Below, one piece after another: positions 46,175-60,297 of a stretch of DNA of 64,000 bases. This DNA comes from Pseudorasbora parva. Lineage: Eukaryota > Chordata > Actinopteri > Cypriniformes > Gobionidae. Positions within the stretch are counted from its first letter, which is position 1. Each line of letters opens with the position of its first letter. The stretch covers positions 12,199,979-12,263,978 of the forward strand of contig NC_090178.1 in assembly GCF_024679245.1 (NCBI RefSeq). The letters are read 5' to 3'. Position numbers and translations under genes: made by a program. Under the pieces are notes generated by a model. It did no database searches. It was given only the letters and a program-made list of their open reading frames with translations, and was not told the origin of the DNA.

Positions 46175-46793
46175 TGCAACTTGATTGGTGTCCACTTGTG
46201 GTAAATTCAGTTGACCCCAGGATTTGGAAAGGCACACAACTGTCTTTATAAGGTCCCACAGTTAACAGTGCATGTCAGAGCACAAACCAAGCCATGAAGG
46301 CCAAGGAACTGTCAGTAGACCTCCGAGACAGGAGTCTATCGAGGCACAGATCTGGGGAAGAAAAAATTCTGAAAAAACAGAACAATTTCTGAGAAATACT
46401 AATCCGTAAATGGAAGGAGTCTGGAACCACCAGGACTCTTAGAGCTAGCCTCCTGGGGAAAACAAATTATCGATCAGGGAGAAGGGCCTTAGACAGGGAA
46501 ATGATGACCATGATGGTCACTCTGACAGAGTGGCAGCGCATCTCTGTGGATAGGAAAATCTTTTAGAAGAACAACCATCTCTGCAGCACTCCACCAATCA
46601 GGCCTTTATGGTAAAGTGGCCAGACGGTACATGACAGCCTGCCCGGAGTTTGCCAAAAGGCACCTGAAGGACTCTCTGACCACGACAAACTAAATTCTCT
46701 GGTCTGATGAAACAAAGATTGAACTCTTTGGCCTGAATGGCAAGTGTCATGTCTGGAGAAAACCAGGCGCCGCTCATCATCTGGCCAATAAGA
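46175..46793 (+). pseudogene. Tc1 transposase N-terminal half, salmonid-type family
   Basis: Leader AGGTCCCACAGTTAACAGTG and AGCACAAACCAAGCCATGAA, then translations KAKELSVDLRDRSLSRHRSG, later DEAHLCSTPPIRPLW-like frames and IEL FGLNGKCHVW RKPG. It matches the well-known DTSsa/SALT-type Tc1 group from the start codon to just past the first catalytic Asp (WSDETKIELFG), then stops. Several stops and shifts. Placed 54 bases after the end of a different Tc1's left terminus. Confidence 0.8.
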
Positions 46794-46932
46794 AGTGAAG
46801 AAGAATCTTTTTTCTCATTTTCCTCCACTTTTTACCAATGTTTTTCTACCACCACAATGCAAAATGTGACGTTGAGTCGTTGACTCCAAATTGGTCAGTT
46901 GATAATGAAGAATTAATTGTGGATGCCATTTA

Positions 46933-47310
46933 CACTATCGTTCAAAAGTTAGTGGTCAGTAAACTTGATGCTCATCAAGGCTGAATTTATTTGATCAAAA
47001 ACAACATTGTTAAATATTACATTTTAAAATATATTTTTTCAATTTTAATAAATATTTAAATTACATTTATTCCTGTTATGGCAAAGATGAATTAAGCAGT
47101 CTTTAGTGTAACCTTCTCCTCCATAAATGTAAAATATAAATGTCTCCTCCAAACATTCTAATATGCTGCTTTTGTGCTCAATAAACATTTATTATTATCA
47201 ATGTTAAAAACTGTGCTGCTTAATATTTGTATATGAAATAGAAAATGTTTGCAATAATGTCTTTACTGTCATTTTGGATTAATTGCTAAATAAAAGTATT
47301 AATTAAAACA
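46933..47310. repeat. Dispersed repeat (CGTTCAAAAGTTAGTGGTCA type)
   Basis: Same family as 43665-43832, with CACTATCGTTCAAAAGTTAG at the start; modules follow in altered order, so it is rearranged. Confidence 0.65.
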
Positions 47311-48825
47311 AAAAAGTTTCATGCTAGTATAGTGTACATGACCTTTGTCATAATCTAATGCTTAGATTAAAGAAATAGCTTTAAAAACACTAATTTAGTA
47401 GAACCTTAAAATACTTATGTGTCTCATCTATTTGTTAAATAAATAGACAAGACAAATAATGTGTGACTTGAATTTTCTTTATTGGTGCATCCCAAGTAAC
47501 TTTATTTAAAATGTGCAGAGACTACCATTAGAAGTGCAGGCAGTGGATCTCACTTTATCCGCCGTGTGATGTTGCCAGAAACAGCGGTCGAGTATGAACA
47601 GCTACTAACAACCAACAATAGCGACTTATCACCTCCAGCAAGGTGTGAACACACATCTACAGAAATCTACTGGGACCAAAGCACAGTTAACTGTTGTATA
47701 GCGCCTGGCAACAAACACAAATAGGGTAGCTTAAAAAAAATGGGGTGACTAAAGGCCACATCGGACATGAGAATTAAAAAGAAACTGGTGTGATGTAATA
47801 TGGCCGTATTAACCATCTGTGGCATGAGTGAAAGATTGTACTCAATTACAAACCTAACTGGCCCAGTTTTCCACCATCAACAAGGCAGAAGTATGTCAGA
47901 GGAACGAGCTGGGCTCGCCGGTGGTCTGGAATCAGGTCAGAAAGAACTCCTGGGATGTGGTCATACACACATAACACGTATCTACCTTATGAGAGAGTGT
48001 ATTTGTAGTCAGATTGGAAGGATGAGTGGTTAGGGATCCCTTTCATGGGCTGAAGCAGAAACCCAGATCTACTGTACAATGCATTTCAATTAACTGCTGA
48101 CAGGGCAACTTTAGCCTACATCTCCATACTATGCCACATGTGTCATTGAGAAGCTGAGGCTGGGTTAGCTAGAATAATTGAGGCAGGGGTCACATGACTC
48201 TCGTCAGGGGGATTGGTACCACACTCCGGCAGCTGTCATCAACTCATAAAAATCTGTTGAGGGGAAATCCGACCTCGCTTCCACCGTGGCCCGTTGCTCC
48301 CAGCAGCTCTCAAACAAAACCCTTAGGATCTCATCTTCCCTCTCACTTTGGCTTGGAGCTCATGAGGAGGGGGCTCATATAAGTGTCTCTGGTTGATGGC
48401 CCAGAGCTTCTGTTGTATATTGATTTTGTTCTGTCTCATTGTGAGTCGATGCGTCAACCAATACCAAAACAAGCGGGAAAAGGAGATAACTTCTTAAACA
48501 ACGGGAACAAACGGGCACTCAATCTCCTGAAGATCTACCTTCATGCAGTTTAAGCTTAACTAGCTGGTTCAGTTTCTGTTGGTTAAAGTTCTACATCTAC
48601 AGGGTTCACATGAAAAAAAGTTGGAACCAAATGTAGCATGCAGGTCAAAATCAAAATGCCTACACACCGACTATAGAGGGTATGTATGTGACGTCACCGT
48701 TGAGTGACTGTGGTTACGTCCACTGAGTGGCAAAAAAGACTGAACAGGACTATTGGTTTTTAGCGTTATTGCCGTGAAAACCACACAAAACACATCTAAA
48801 ATTTAGTAAAGAGCTTTGAGATTGG
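47311..48825. other. Probable 5' intron, no gene seen
   Basis: 48130-48420 is repeat-poor and GC-richer than the flanks; no recognised exon. Confidence 0.35.
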
Positions 48826-49363
48826 GTGTGTTTACATGCACGGTCTTAAGCCGATGATGCCTAATAAACCAGTCAGGTAAACGTGGTTACCCGTTTTCTT
48901 TTATCAGAGTATGGTCATAAACGGTGTAAGCATAAACCGGTCGGGACAGCTAGTTTTTTGCCTCTTACCCCGATTTCGCGCTGCATGTAAACGCATTAAC
49001 CTGCTTTATGTCGGCTTATTAAAGTGCGCATGTGTGATAGGTGACTAAAATGAAACAGAGCAGATTTAAATGCATCCAGATTCCAGACAGGGGGATAACA
49101 TGAGCCATAAATTTCCTGCTAACACGTTGCACACTTTATTTAAGATCACAACTAATGTAACATTTGGAATACTCGAAGTCATATACGCACATTATTATGT
49201 TTGATGTCACTACAAGGAAATAATCCGGTTTATTAATAAAGTAATGTAAACGGTTTACTTGCGTTGTCTGTTTACTGGTTTGCATGTGAACGGGGAAAAC
49301 TGGTTATTTCAATAAAGCTGCTATTTGTGAATTATCAGCTTACTGGTGTGCATGTAAACACAC
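48826..49363. mobile_element. Non-autonomous element with perfect 16-base inverted ends
   Basis: GTGTGTTTACATGCAC at 48826-48841 and its exact complement at 49348-49363. The interior contains several further TTTACATG/CATGTAAAC words facing both ways (for example near 48980, 49250 and 49285). 538 bases, no ORF. Confidence 0.82.
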
Positions 49364-49953
49364 TCACTGACTGTATAAATATATTTGACAAGAAATCTGG
49401 GGGGCATATTACAGAAAGATCTATCTTATCTGTTTGGTAACCATGGCAATTTCAGTTAGGACCTCATTTAAGACAAAACTATTACAGAATGACATTTCCT
49501 AAATGCGTAATCTTATCTTAACTATGGATAGGAAACGGGAATTACAGGAGCATCCCAACTCGACAAAAAATCCTAAAAGCTGTCTTAGCTTTAGGACAAC
49601 CCCACTGGTGTCATAACTTCAAACCTTTTTGAAATCCAATGGTAAAAATCAGTTACAAAAGCCTTTTTCAAAAATGGCATTACATGTATTAATTATACAA
49701 GACGAATAGCAGTGACATTTGATGGTGGAGGCCAACGAGCCATTCTTTAAGTGACTAACACCTTACGTTTCTTTTTTTTTTGTAAAAGGTAATGAAAGTG
49801 AGCCTTTCAAAAAAACAAAAAAAAAATCAACATTCACCACATTCTGCTGAGATATATACACACATATACATGCCAATATTGCGTAATTATGTCCTCTTTT
49901 TTAAAATTTAGATTAACTCTGACGTCATCTAGCACTCACAACCTATTAATATA

Positions 49954-50885
49954 CCAGGGACTGGTTTCGCACAGGGTTTAGATTAATCCAGGATTAGGCC
50001 GTAGTTAAATTAGGACATTTAAGTAGCTTTTATAAAGTGTCTTAGAAAGAAAGAAAAAACTCACTGGTTTGCATCTTGAGACAAAACAAGGGCACTGATG
50101 TATTTTAAGATATGTCAGTGCAAGTAGATTTCAGTTAAAGGTGAACTATGTAGTATTTTTGCAGTAAAATATCCAAAAACCACTAGGCCGGTGTTATATA
50201 TTTTGTTCAGTTGAGTACCTACAATATCCCAGAAGTTTCCAACTATTTGTAAATTGTGAGAAAATTGCTATTTTAACTAAGGACAGGGACGTTTCAACAT
50301 TGCATTTGAGGGAGTCGCCTGTCAATTGCGTCATATCTGCGTTACCCTCGGTTTCGGCTTTTATTTGGCAGGAGCGCTTTACTCTTAGCAGTGTGAACAA
50401 GTGAACGCACGGAGTAACGTCATAACATCGTTTTGAACACACTTAAATGTATCTAATATGATAAACAGAGCTACATTACCTCAAAATCATAACCGGAAGA
50501 GCGGATCTGTGCAGGCGCCCGGCGAATGTCTCCCGTCCCTTCATAATAAAAGTCCCGGTATTCGCGAGGCGGGTATTTGTTTAACAATCGCTCCAGCAGC
50601 TGTGCTCAGGTCCATAACACTCGGTCCTGCTCTGCTTTAGACTACAGTAACGTTAATAACCGCATGCATGAACGTGATTTCTGCCCGAGTCCTATTTTCC
50701 ACCGGCTGTGATGAGAAGACCACATCTCCCAAGATGCTGTGCTCACACTTTGCGTCATCAAACTACGATTTGTTTTGAATAGGCGCCCTCTAGTGGACGG
50801 AAAGCTCCATAGTGCACCTTTAAAACAACTCAAACATCCATTTTAGTCTGGGACTAGGCTTCAGCCTTTTCTATGAAACCAGGGG
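49954..50885. mobile_element. Dispersed element (CCAGGGACTGGTTTC ends), split by another
   Basis: Left CCAGGGACTGGTTTCGCACA, followed by GATTAATCCAGGATTAGG; right end AGTCTGGGACTAGGCTTCAG...ATGAAACCAGGGG, inverted to the left. The usual continuous core (GTCAGTGCAAG...CAACTCAAACAT) is opened at 50134/50825 by a second element. Confidence 0.75.
50135..50824. mobile_element. TTAAAGGTGMACTATGTAG element nested inside another
   Basis: Left TTAAAGGTGAACTATGTAGT; right CCATAGTGCACCTTTAAA, inverted. It carries in reverse the modules of 30613-31040 (AGTTTCCAACTATTTGTAAA, AGGGAGTCGCCTGTCAATTG) and is the longest of the three copies (690 bases). Confidence 0.82.
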
Positions 50886-52209
50886 TAAAATTTGTATTTA
50901 AAGGCTGTTAAATGTAATCGTTAATCAAACCTCAACATGAATATCAAATTAAAATGACTGATCTGAGTTTTACATCATTTACTTTAAATTTATTTAGGAC
51001 AAAAATAGAGTAGAATTTGAATAGGTTATCAGCCAAAATAACACTGAAAATAACGCTGGTTTAAATTGATCATGCGGATTTGCCATGTTGAACAACAGAA
51101 AGCTGCTTGGTTTGAAAGTGACTTCTGTGAGAGCTTTGCTTATATTGCTGCACTATTGAGGCAAATGGACCTTTTAACTGAAATTTCACCAAAATCGTGC
51201 TAAAAAAGTTACCTTTAACTTGGCTAAACTGATGCAAAACAAAATTAAATGAAACAAAACCTAAAATTTGCATTATACTTTAACTATCCTGCCCACAGTG
51301 GACACGCATGAAATGAAGGGCTGTTTATGCAACACAACAGCGTTTTCATATATATATATATATATATATATAGGATATAAAGTATCACTGAGTTACATCA
51401 GCACTCACCTTTCGAGTCAGCATAAAAGTGAATTAATTTCAGGCAAAGGTAACCTGCCAAAAACTTTAGTTGTCTATTGCCAAAATTTCATCATTCCTCA
51501 CCTTTAGGCCAATGACGATGTAATTTAAGAGGTCTGGGTGACATTCAAGAGAAATAGAAATGGCAAACAAGGGTAGCAGCAGTGCCATGTCCTAACAATA
51601 AACCATCAAGTGATGAATGGCATCTCTATCATGTTAATCTAAGTGAAATGCCTGTTAACATGACAAGCACACAACTGTCAACAGAGTTGCACATCAAGAT
51701 GTTTTGATGGATGCTTGGTTTCTATTTTTAAGCCCTTGTGCTGGATAACCCCTATGGTGATGCGTCACACCTAGTTATGAGGAAGATACCTAACAATTCG
51801 AGAAGTAGCATCTCCAAATGTAACTTTGAGAGGATGCAGATCTGTATTCAGCAAGGCATACTTATTTTTCATACCGCAGAGACAAGGACAAAGGATAACA
51901 GCTGTAGGAGGATGTCAGTGTTACGGCACCCCGGAGAGATCGTTGCAGCCAGCCCAAAATGAGTTTAGTTGCAAAAATGTAATGCATTAGGTGCAACCTT
52001 TTTTAGATCCTAAAACAACATTTACATACTGCATGATAAAAAACCTGATGTTTATCATTCAGTCTTTAAGGGTCCTTGGGTTGACGTCTTTGGTCTCATG
52101 CTGTCAAACAGATTTAAACCTGTCAAGCACTGATCCACAATAAAGAATCACAATTTAAAACATTGCATTTTCTGTCTCTGACCTACCCGCTGCTTGAAGA
52201 GCAGTGATA
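50886..52209. other. Probable 5' intron, no gene seen
   Basis: AT-rich, with a short TA run near 51350. No gene or element recognised. Confidence 0.4.
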
Positions 52210-52212
52210 TGT

Positions 52213-52268
<56 letters not shown>
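52210..52268. repeat. (GT)n microsatellite
   Basis: About 28 GT units with one TTT interruption. Confidence 0.97.
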
Positions 52269-52269
<1 letters not shown>

Positions 52270-52658
52270 TGGAGGAAGTGTAGATGAGGAAGGGCTCTGA
52301 GCCACTGAGCTAACAGCCTGTCTTCATTATACTCTAAATGTGCTGTACAACTACATCCTGCTGTTATGGAGCCAAGAGTGACATAGTCACAGTATTCTGT
52401 CTGAAAGCTGACATAATGCTTCATTAATCTTTCCTGATGATCCACAGGCACATCTGAATGATTCTGATGGGGTCTAAATGGTACAAGTGCACAAATATCA
52501 ATCATTTTAAAGGGATAGTTCACACAAAAAAGACAATAGTGTCATGTTGATCCAAATGGGTATGCATTTCTTTCTTTTTTAGTACTGGAGTAATGGGCAA
52601 TGACTGGTGGGTAAACTTCCTTCTCCACTTCTCGAGGCCATTTACGCTTGAATGGAAT

Positions 52659-52661
<3 letters not shown>

Positions 52662-52728
<67 letters not shown>
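52662..52728. repeat. (GT)n microsatellite
   Basis: About 33 GT units, preceded by a GGGATAGTTCACACAAAA-type dispersed repeat (52510-52535). Confidence 0.97.
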
Positions 52729-52730
<2 letters not shown>

Positions 52731-52785
52731 ATGACAGAAATTTCATATTTTGGTGAACTATATCTTTGAGGATGTATGAACAGTT

Positions 52786-52915
52786 AGGCGGAGGGGGGAT
52801 TATGGTGAAGGGATTGTTTTTCAGGGGGTTGGATCAGCCCCTGAGTTACAATTAAAGAAATGCTTAATGCTTAAGCATACCAATACATTTTGGACAATTT
52901 CATGGGGATAGCCCA
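52786..52915 (+). pseudogene. Tc1 transposase scrap
   Basis: GATTATGGTGAAGGGATTGT through TTTTGGACAATTTCATGGGG is a near copy of 55324-55437 in the Tc1 at 54678 (the strip just before the second catalytic Asp). Neither end of the element is present; a GT-rich array starts immediately after. Confidence 0.85.
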
Positions 52916-52919
52916 TCCC

Positions 52920-52940
52920 TGTGGGTGTGTGCGTGTGTGT

Positions 52941-52973
<33 letters not shown>

Positions 52974-52980
52974 CGTGTGA
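52920..52980. repeat. (GTGC/GT)n array
   Basis: GTGTGCGTGTGC-type units, 60 bases. Confidence 0.9.
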
Positions 52981-53263
52981 GCCTGTTTATGTGGTTTATG
53001 ACGACACAAATTTGTATAACTACATGGGTATTACACTGGTATTACACTATAAATGTGGCTTATGAGGACATATCAAATGTCCTTATAATTCAAATGGCCT
53101 TAAATACAAACTAAATGATGTTTTTTTGAGAAAGTAAAAATGCAGAATGTTTCCTGTGATGGGTAGGTTTAGGGGCAGGGGCAGTGTAAGGGGATAGAAA
53201 ATACGGTTTGTACAGTATAAAAACCATTACGCCTATGGAGAGTCCCTGTAAACCACATAGACC

Positions 53264-53362
<99 letters not shown>

Positions 53363-53397
53363 CGGAGTGAAATGAAGCTGAGTAATTGATGACAGAA
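52981..53397. repeat. Dispersed repeat with internal (GT)n tract
   Basis: GATGGGTAGGTTTAGGGGCA, AAAACCATTACGCCTATGGA and CTGTAAACCACATAGACCAA precede about 46 GT units (53269-53360). This unit with a GT tail is a common fish intronic repeat. Long open frames here are repeat artefacts. Confidence 0.7.
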
Positions 53398-53691
53398 ATT
53401 TCTCTTTGAGGGTGTGTGAACAAAAAAATAACAACTTGGATTGATGCTTTTATTATTTATATTCCTGGAAAACACCAGAAACAACTTCAAAACTGCTTCA
53501 AACTTGCTAATGATTTTGATCTTTTGTATAACCCCTAAAAGCTCAGTCATTTTTAACAACACGATATTTTCTGAGTAAAGTGAGAGAACCAATATAGGGA
53601 ATCCAAACCACAATATATAATATCCCAGGGCCTCTATCTCTGGATCCCTCCCAATGACCTCAGCAGCTCCAAGCAAGAAATGCGGAGACAA

Positions 53692-53941
53692 AGAAAAGAC
53701 ATTCTCTCTGCCTCTCTCTGTGTGTCTGTCTCTCTCTGTGTCTGTCTGTCTCTCTGTCTCTCTCTTTGTCTCTGTCTCTCTCTGTGTCTCTGTGTGTCTC
53801 TCTCTCTCTGTCTCTCTCTGTGTCTCTGTGTGTCTCTCTCTCTCTGTCTCTCTCTGTGTGTCTGTCTCTCTCTGTGTGTCTGTCTCTCTCTCTGTCTCTG
53901 TCTCTCTCTGTGTCTCTGTCTCTCTCTGTGTCTCTGTCTCC
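53692..53941. repeat. (CTCTGT)n-rich complex microsatellite
   Basis: 250 bases of CTCTCTGTGTCTGT-like units in higher-order blocks of about 40-50 bases. It stays open in several frames on both strands (SLSVSLC... and RETETQR...), which explains the long but meaningless ORFs. Confidence 0.95.
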
Positions 53942-54677
53942 CAAACTCTTCCTCTTGTGATTGCCACAGAATGGGAGCTGGCCAAGGCCTTCAACTCCAG
54001 CACTGCACTCAGAAATCAATATACAGTGTGTATTGAGCTTGGAGAGCGCACAGAGGAAGCAGAGATCAAAACTGTTTTATCGAGCACACCAAACTTGGGT
54101 TCGAGCCAGAATCTTTTTTTATTTCAAGGAACTCATCAAGTTATTTGACTTAAAACCAAACTGCTATATAATGAGACTAGGGAAGAAAAAAGTAATCTGT
54201 GAGGTTGAATGAAAGCTAAATGTGAGTGAATTCTTGAATACAATAACAGCTGACCGTCACTCACAGTAAGAATCAATGATGCCACAACACCGCACAGCAT
54301 CTGGTTGTGAAACTGCGGAGATTTAAAATCCAAAATAAATGGGATAATTTTTCACAGATGAGATATATTGGTTTGTGCTTTTATAGGTAGTAAAATTACA
54401 ATATTAAACTCAATATGAGTGTTTAAACTATGGTAACTTTATAATGTTGCATTAGCTGATGTCCTTCGTCTTGTTGTATTGTGTTAGTTTAGCAAAATCA
54501 TCAGCTGAAGTATAATGCAGATATTCATACAGGCATCTATAGCCTATGGTTGCAGAAGCACAGTCAACTTGCTCTCAGGTGATCACGAATCAGCTTTGAC
54601 CATTCCAATATAGTGGATGGCTCATGTATAGCTGCCCATAGAAACAGCTGCTAACAAGGCATCTATGCATGTATATA
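53942..54677. other. Probable 5' intron, no gene seen
   Basis: No recognised element or exon. Confidence 0.4.
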
Positions 54678-55798
54678 CACTATATTGCTAAAAGTATTGG
54701 GACACCCCTCCAAATCAGTGAATTCAGGTGTTGCATCACTTGTATGGCCACAGGTGTATAAAATCAAGCACCTAGGCATCCAGACGCTTCTAAAAAAAAA
54801 CATTTGTGAAAGAATGGGTCACTCTCAGGAGCTCAATGAATTCAAGCGTGGTACAGTTATAGGTTGCCACCTGTCCAATAAGTCCATTCATGAAATTTCC
54901 TCACTACTAAATATTCTAACAAAAGTGGATTATAAGTGGGTTATGGTATTATAACAAAATGGAAGCAATTGGGAACAATAGCAACTCAGTTATGAAGTGG
55001 TAGGCCACATCAATTCACAGAGCGGGGTTTTCTGCAAAGTCAATAGCTATAGACCTCCAAACTTTATGTGGCCTTCAGATTAGCCCAAGAACAGTGCATA
55101 GAGAGCTTCATGGAATGGGTTTCCATGGCCGAGCAGCTGCACCCAAGCCTTACATCACCAAGTGCAATGCAAAGCATTGGACGGTTGGATGCAGTGGTGT
55201 AAAGCATGCCGCCACTGGACTCTATAGCAGTGGAGATGTGTTCTCTGAAGTGACAAATCATGCTTCTCTGTCTGGTACTTACCTGACTGCATTGTGCGAA
55301 TGTGTAAAGTTTGGTGGAGGGGGAATTATGGTGAAGGGATTGTTTTTCAGTGGTTTGGATCAGCCCCAGAGTTCCACTGAAAGAAATGCTTAATGCTTCA
55401 GCATACCAAGACATTTTGGACAATTTCATGGGAATAGCCCCTTTCAGTTCAAACATGACTGCACACCAGTGCATAAAGACAAAGGATGAACGAGTTTGGT
55501 GTGGAGGAACTTGACTGGCCTGCAAAGAGTCCTGACCTAAACTCGATAGAATACCTCTGAGATGAACTAGAGCTTGCGACCCAGGCCTTCTCATCCAACA
55601 TCAATGCCTGATCACACAATTGTGCTTCTAGAGTTTGTTTTCCCTTCTCAAATTCCCATTTGAGAAAGAAAAGCCTTCCCAGAAGAGTTGAAGCTGTTAT
55701 AGCTCCAAAGGGTGGGCCAATTCCATATTAAACCCTACGGATTAAGAATGGGATCTCATTAAACAAAGAGACATCCCAAAACTTTTAGAAATATAGTG
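54678..55798 (+). mobile_element. Decayed Tc1-like transposon
   Basis: Left CACTATATTGCTAAAAGTAT, right end CTTTTAGAAATATAGTG, inverted, with TA flanks (54676-54677, 55799-55800). 1121 bases. The same family supplies the orphan left end at 45975 and the scrap at 52786. Confidence 0.9.
54814..55605 (+). pseudogene. Broken Tc1 transposase
   Basis: MGHSQELNEFKRGTVIGCHL begins the DNA-binding part; later frames give PKPYITKCNAKHW, VKFGGGGIMVKGLFFSGLDQ (glycine strip) and a run ending near SPDLNSIEYL. At least four stops or shifts; the second-Asp region is altered. Dead copy. Confidence 0.82.
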
Positions 55799-55800
55799 TA

Positions 55801-57413
55801 TCTATGGGGATGAGGCTCAGAGACACTCCAGCATGGCCACCATATGTAACTTGTAACAAGATTTAAATCAGCTTCCCAAATAATCCAACGTTAAGGAAAT
55901 GTATCTGTGTTGGTGTTTTGTTGGCAATTTGCATAAAAGTGTATACAATGTAAACAATATAAACGTGTGTGTGTGTGTATGTGAGTGTGTGTGTGTGAGA
56001 GAGAGGTGTTGTTTACTTCCTAAATTACATCATCATATAACCTTTATTTTGCCATTAACCTATAATAAACATCTAAATAATTAGCTATATGGAAATCGAT
56101 AATCTCTGTGAGAGAGGTTTTGTGTAAACGCATAGATAAAAAAATTTGCACATGTAAACATAGACTATGAAGAACCTTTAACATTCATAGAACCTTTTCA
56201 TTGGACAAAATGTTCTGTATAGTGGAAAAGAGTTATTTTGATCATTAAGATGTTCTTCGCACTTCTTTTAGGAACTGCTCACTGAAAGGTTCTTTGGGGA
56301 GCCCAGAATGGTTCTTCTGTGGCATTGCTGTGGAACCTTTAGGAAGAGTGTTGGAATCAGTTAAGTGTAAGATACCACTTTAAACCATTTGAAGCTTTGG
56401 AAGAGACCACTTACAGCCAAGTGGCAGCTCAAGAAGTGATCTCTAATGAAAAGGTCACTTCACAAACTCTCCTTTATTGAAAGGGTATGAAAATGATTTG
56501 CTAAACCAAGTCTTACTACAGTTAAATGAATAGAGTATCCGTAAAAATAAGGAAAAAGAAAAAAAGAACTCCCACTGAAAACATTGCAACTGATGGCAAT
56601 GATGATATTTTTTCCTATCCAAAGACAATTGTAAATTACTAGGTTATACATTATTTTTTATGTAATTCATTTGGTGAGATTAAACACTTTTAAACAGACA
56701 TTTGCATCCTTGCATAAACGCATACCTTTTTGACAACGGAAAGCTAAACAGTATGTGAAGGACGAGGGAACAACAAAAACCAACCTGGGGCAAGAGCTCA
56801 AGACCCTCCTCTAAATTATATAATAAAATATTCCACAACACACTTATTGGGAGGGGCTCAAGAGTCTGTGTAGAAAGTGCGGTGCATCTATTGAGTGTGA
56901 GACACAGACAGACTGTTGCAGAGCAGGGCTGCATCCTGTCCTCTGGCCCTCATCCAGCTACACATACAGTCACCCTCCCTTACACTCTGGCACACATACA
57001 ACATATCGTCCTTAATCTTATTTACTGGTAAGCTGACATGTCCATTTTCTGGGTGCTAGCATAGCTGTAAGGGGTTGAGGTGGGGAGGTCTCCTCCAGGC
57101 AGACTGAAGGCCTGAGTCAGCTCTAACAGACAGAGGGCCAAGAGCGTGATGGATAGATCCAGTCACACCCAGAACATTAGGAGACAGAGGGGCCCCTGGG
57201 TCAGTCACATCTAGTCCACAAACTGTACAGTGCCTCCATTGAGCTGCTTTTGGTCTAAACATCTTTTGTTATGTCACAAAATTACACAAAACTCAATAGT
57301 TAAACTAGATAAAAAAAACAAAAAAAACTACCATTACTGTTCAAAATTGCACACGTTTTATATTAAATATAATTATAACAATTGAATAATAATAATACAG
57401 TGTTTTATTCTCG
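55801..57413. other. Probable 5' intron with small repeats
   Basis: A GT run at 55965-56003, and an AAGAACCTTT...GGTTCTT repeat at about 56168-56330 with facing ends (a similar piece near 20940). 56930-57260 is repeat-poor. No exon recognised. Confidence 0.4.
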
Positions 57414-57782
57414 TGGACCCTTTTCACTGACTGTGATTCTGTGTTTTCAGTTATTAACATTGTAAATCTATAAAGTTTTTTATATTTCATTTTTGAAAAG
57501 TTTAATATACATTTATGACACTATACTTTGTGTTAAATTGCCATGGTATTAAATTACAGACTAGATAACGCTGCTTCATGTTTTTTTCCTTCATCATACA
57601 ACGGCTCGGGAAGTGACGGCAAATAATTATATCTCAATATTTTTTCCTCTTTTAAAAAACCCTAAAAAAAATCGTATTTTTTTCTTTTGCTATCAGGGCA
57701 AAAATTATATTGTTATAGTTTCCATTCACCGCTATTGAAGTTTACCCAACAATGAGGACTTCAGAAATGTGAAAAGGGTCCA
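57414..57782. mobile_element. Small element with TGGACCCTTTTCAC ends
   Basis: TGGACCCTTTTCACTGACTG at the left and GAAATGTGAAAAGGGTCCA at the right; 14 bases of perfect inversion. 369 bases, AT-rich interior, no ORF. Confidence 0.75.
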
Positions 57783-57976
57783 TAGAATGTATTTTATGAA
57801 TTATATTTACATTAATTATTTTCCCTTGTTTGTAAAGAAGGTTATGAATTAACTAATTTCTGTATTCAACACAGTGGTCACGTCACATGACAAAAGAACG
57901 AGACTCGGACTCGGCTCTCTGAGGCAACCCGTTGTTCTCGAGTCATATTAAAGATTCGTTCAAAATGACATCACTA

Positions 57977-58114
<138 letters not shown>

Positions 58115-58428
58115 ATGTTGTTTACATTATATGCACTTACATGCAGATTGCCAACAAACACACAGACACAGAATCATTTACTTAACGCTGGGTTATTTGG
58201 GAAACTGAATAAGGTTATCTTTCCCTAACAACCAGAAACACACTTCTTTAGTGACATTGTTGATGTTGTGGTCTAAAAACAAAATGACAGCGCTGCCGAC
58301 TGCTTCTGTAAACCGAAAGAAACTCATTGAAGGGCGTGCTCTTGCTCTGGTTGATGTGTGCACGCGCTCATCAGGGAGAAGTGCCCAAACAAGGAATTCA
58401 ACCTTTTATGTTTTCATATTGGGCTTTA

Positions 58429-58440
58429 CACACACACGCA

Positions 58441-58472
<32 letters not shown>

Positions 58473-58476
58473 CACC
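58429..58476. repeat. (CACG)n(CA)n compound microsatellite
   Basis: Same composition as 28467-28543. Confidence 0.95.
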
Positions 58477-59633
<1,157 letters not shown>

Positions 59634-60297
59634 TGTTGAACAGGCCATCTATTAGAAAAATAAATTGACAAAATTACTTACTAAAACTTAAAATTAAAAC
59701 TTAAAAGATAAAAAAAATAAATGCTAATTTAAAAATGAAAAAAATGAAAAAATACAACAGTATTAGTTAGGCTGCACAACATTAAAAATATCATTGAAAT
59801 ATTGCAAATGAACTTATTGCAAAATGTATACTGCAGGCTAAATGATTTTAATAGCCTACGTCAAAAAATTGCCAAAAGTCAAAGTTTTAGTTTGATGCAA
59901 ATAGCAGAGAATGGATTGGGCACACGACTCATTGCGGTACTTACGCTGTCTGACACGCGCCTCTCAGACATTAATTTCCCTTTTGCAGCTTATCGCTGTT
60001 GAACGGTCAAATAAACGCGTCGCACAGCTATGTCAAAATGCCTGTCTTGGTGAATATTTATGTAAACACAGTTGGTTATGTCTTAAGTGAACGTAAACAG
60101 TTGCGAGAGAAACCGTATGTGGGTCTATATAGGATCTGAGCACTGGGTCTTAAAGTGACAGTATACAGTCACAGCTGCTGTCTGTCAAAAGAAACAGAAA
60201 CAAAAAATTTTTTCCCGATATATATATATATTTAAAGTCCCCCTGTAGTCAATTATTCTATCCCTTCTAAAACTCATCTTTGACCACCAAAATTACA
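59634..60297. other. Probable 5' intron, no gene seen
   Basis: AT-rich; no recognised element or exon. Confidence 0.4.

Noticed and set aside
53233..54148. Long open frames on both strands (up to 256 codons) rich in RETETQR or SLSVSLC
   Set aside because: They are produced by the CTCTGT and GT arrays, which lack stop codons in several frames; no domain outside the repeat.
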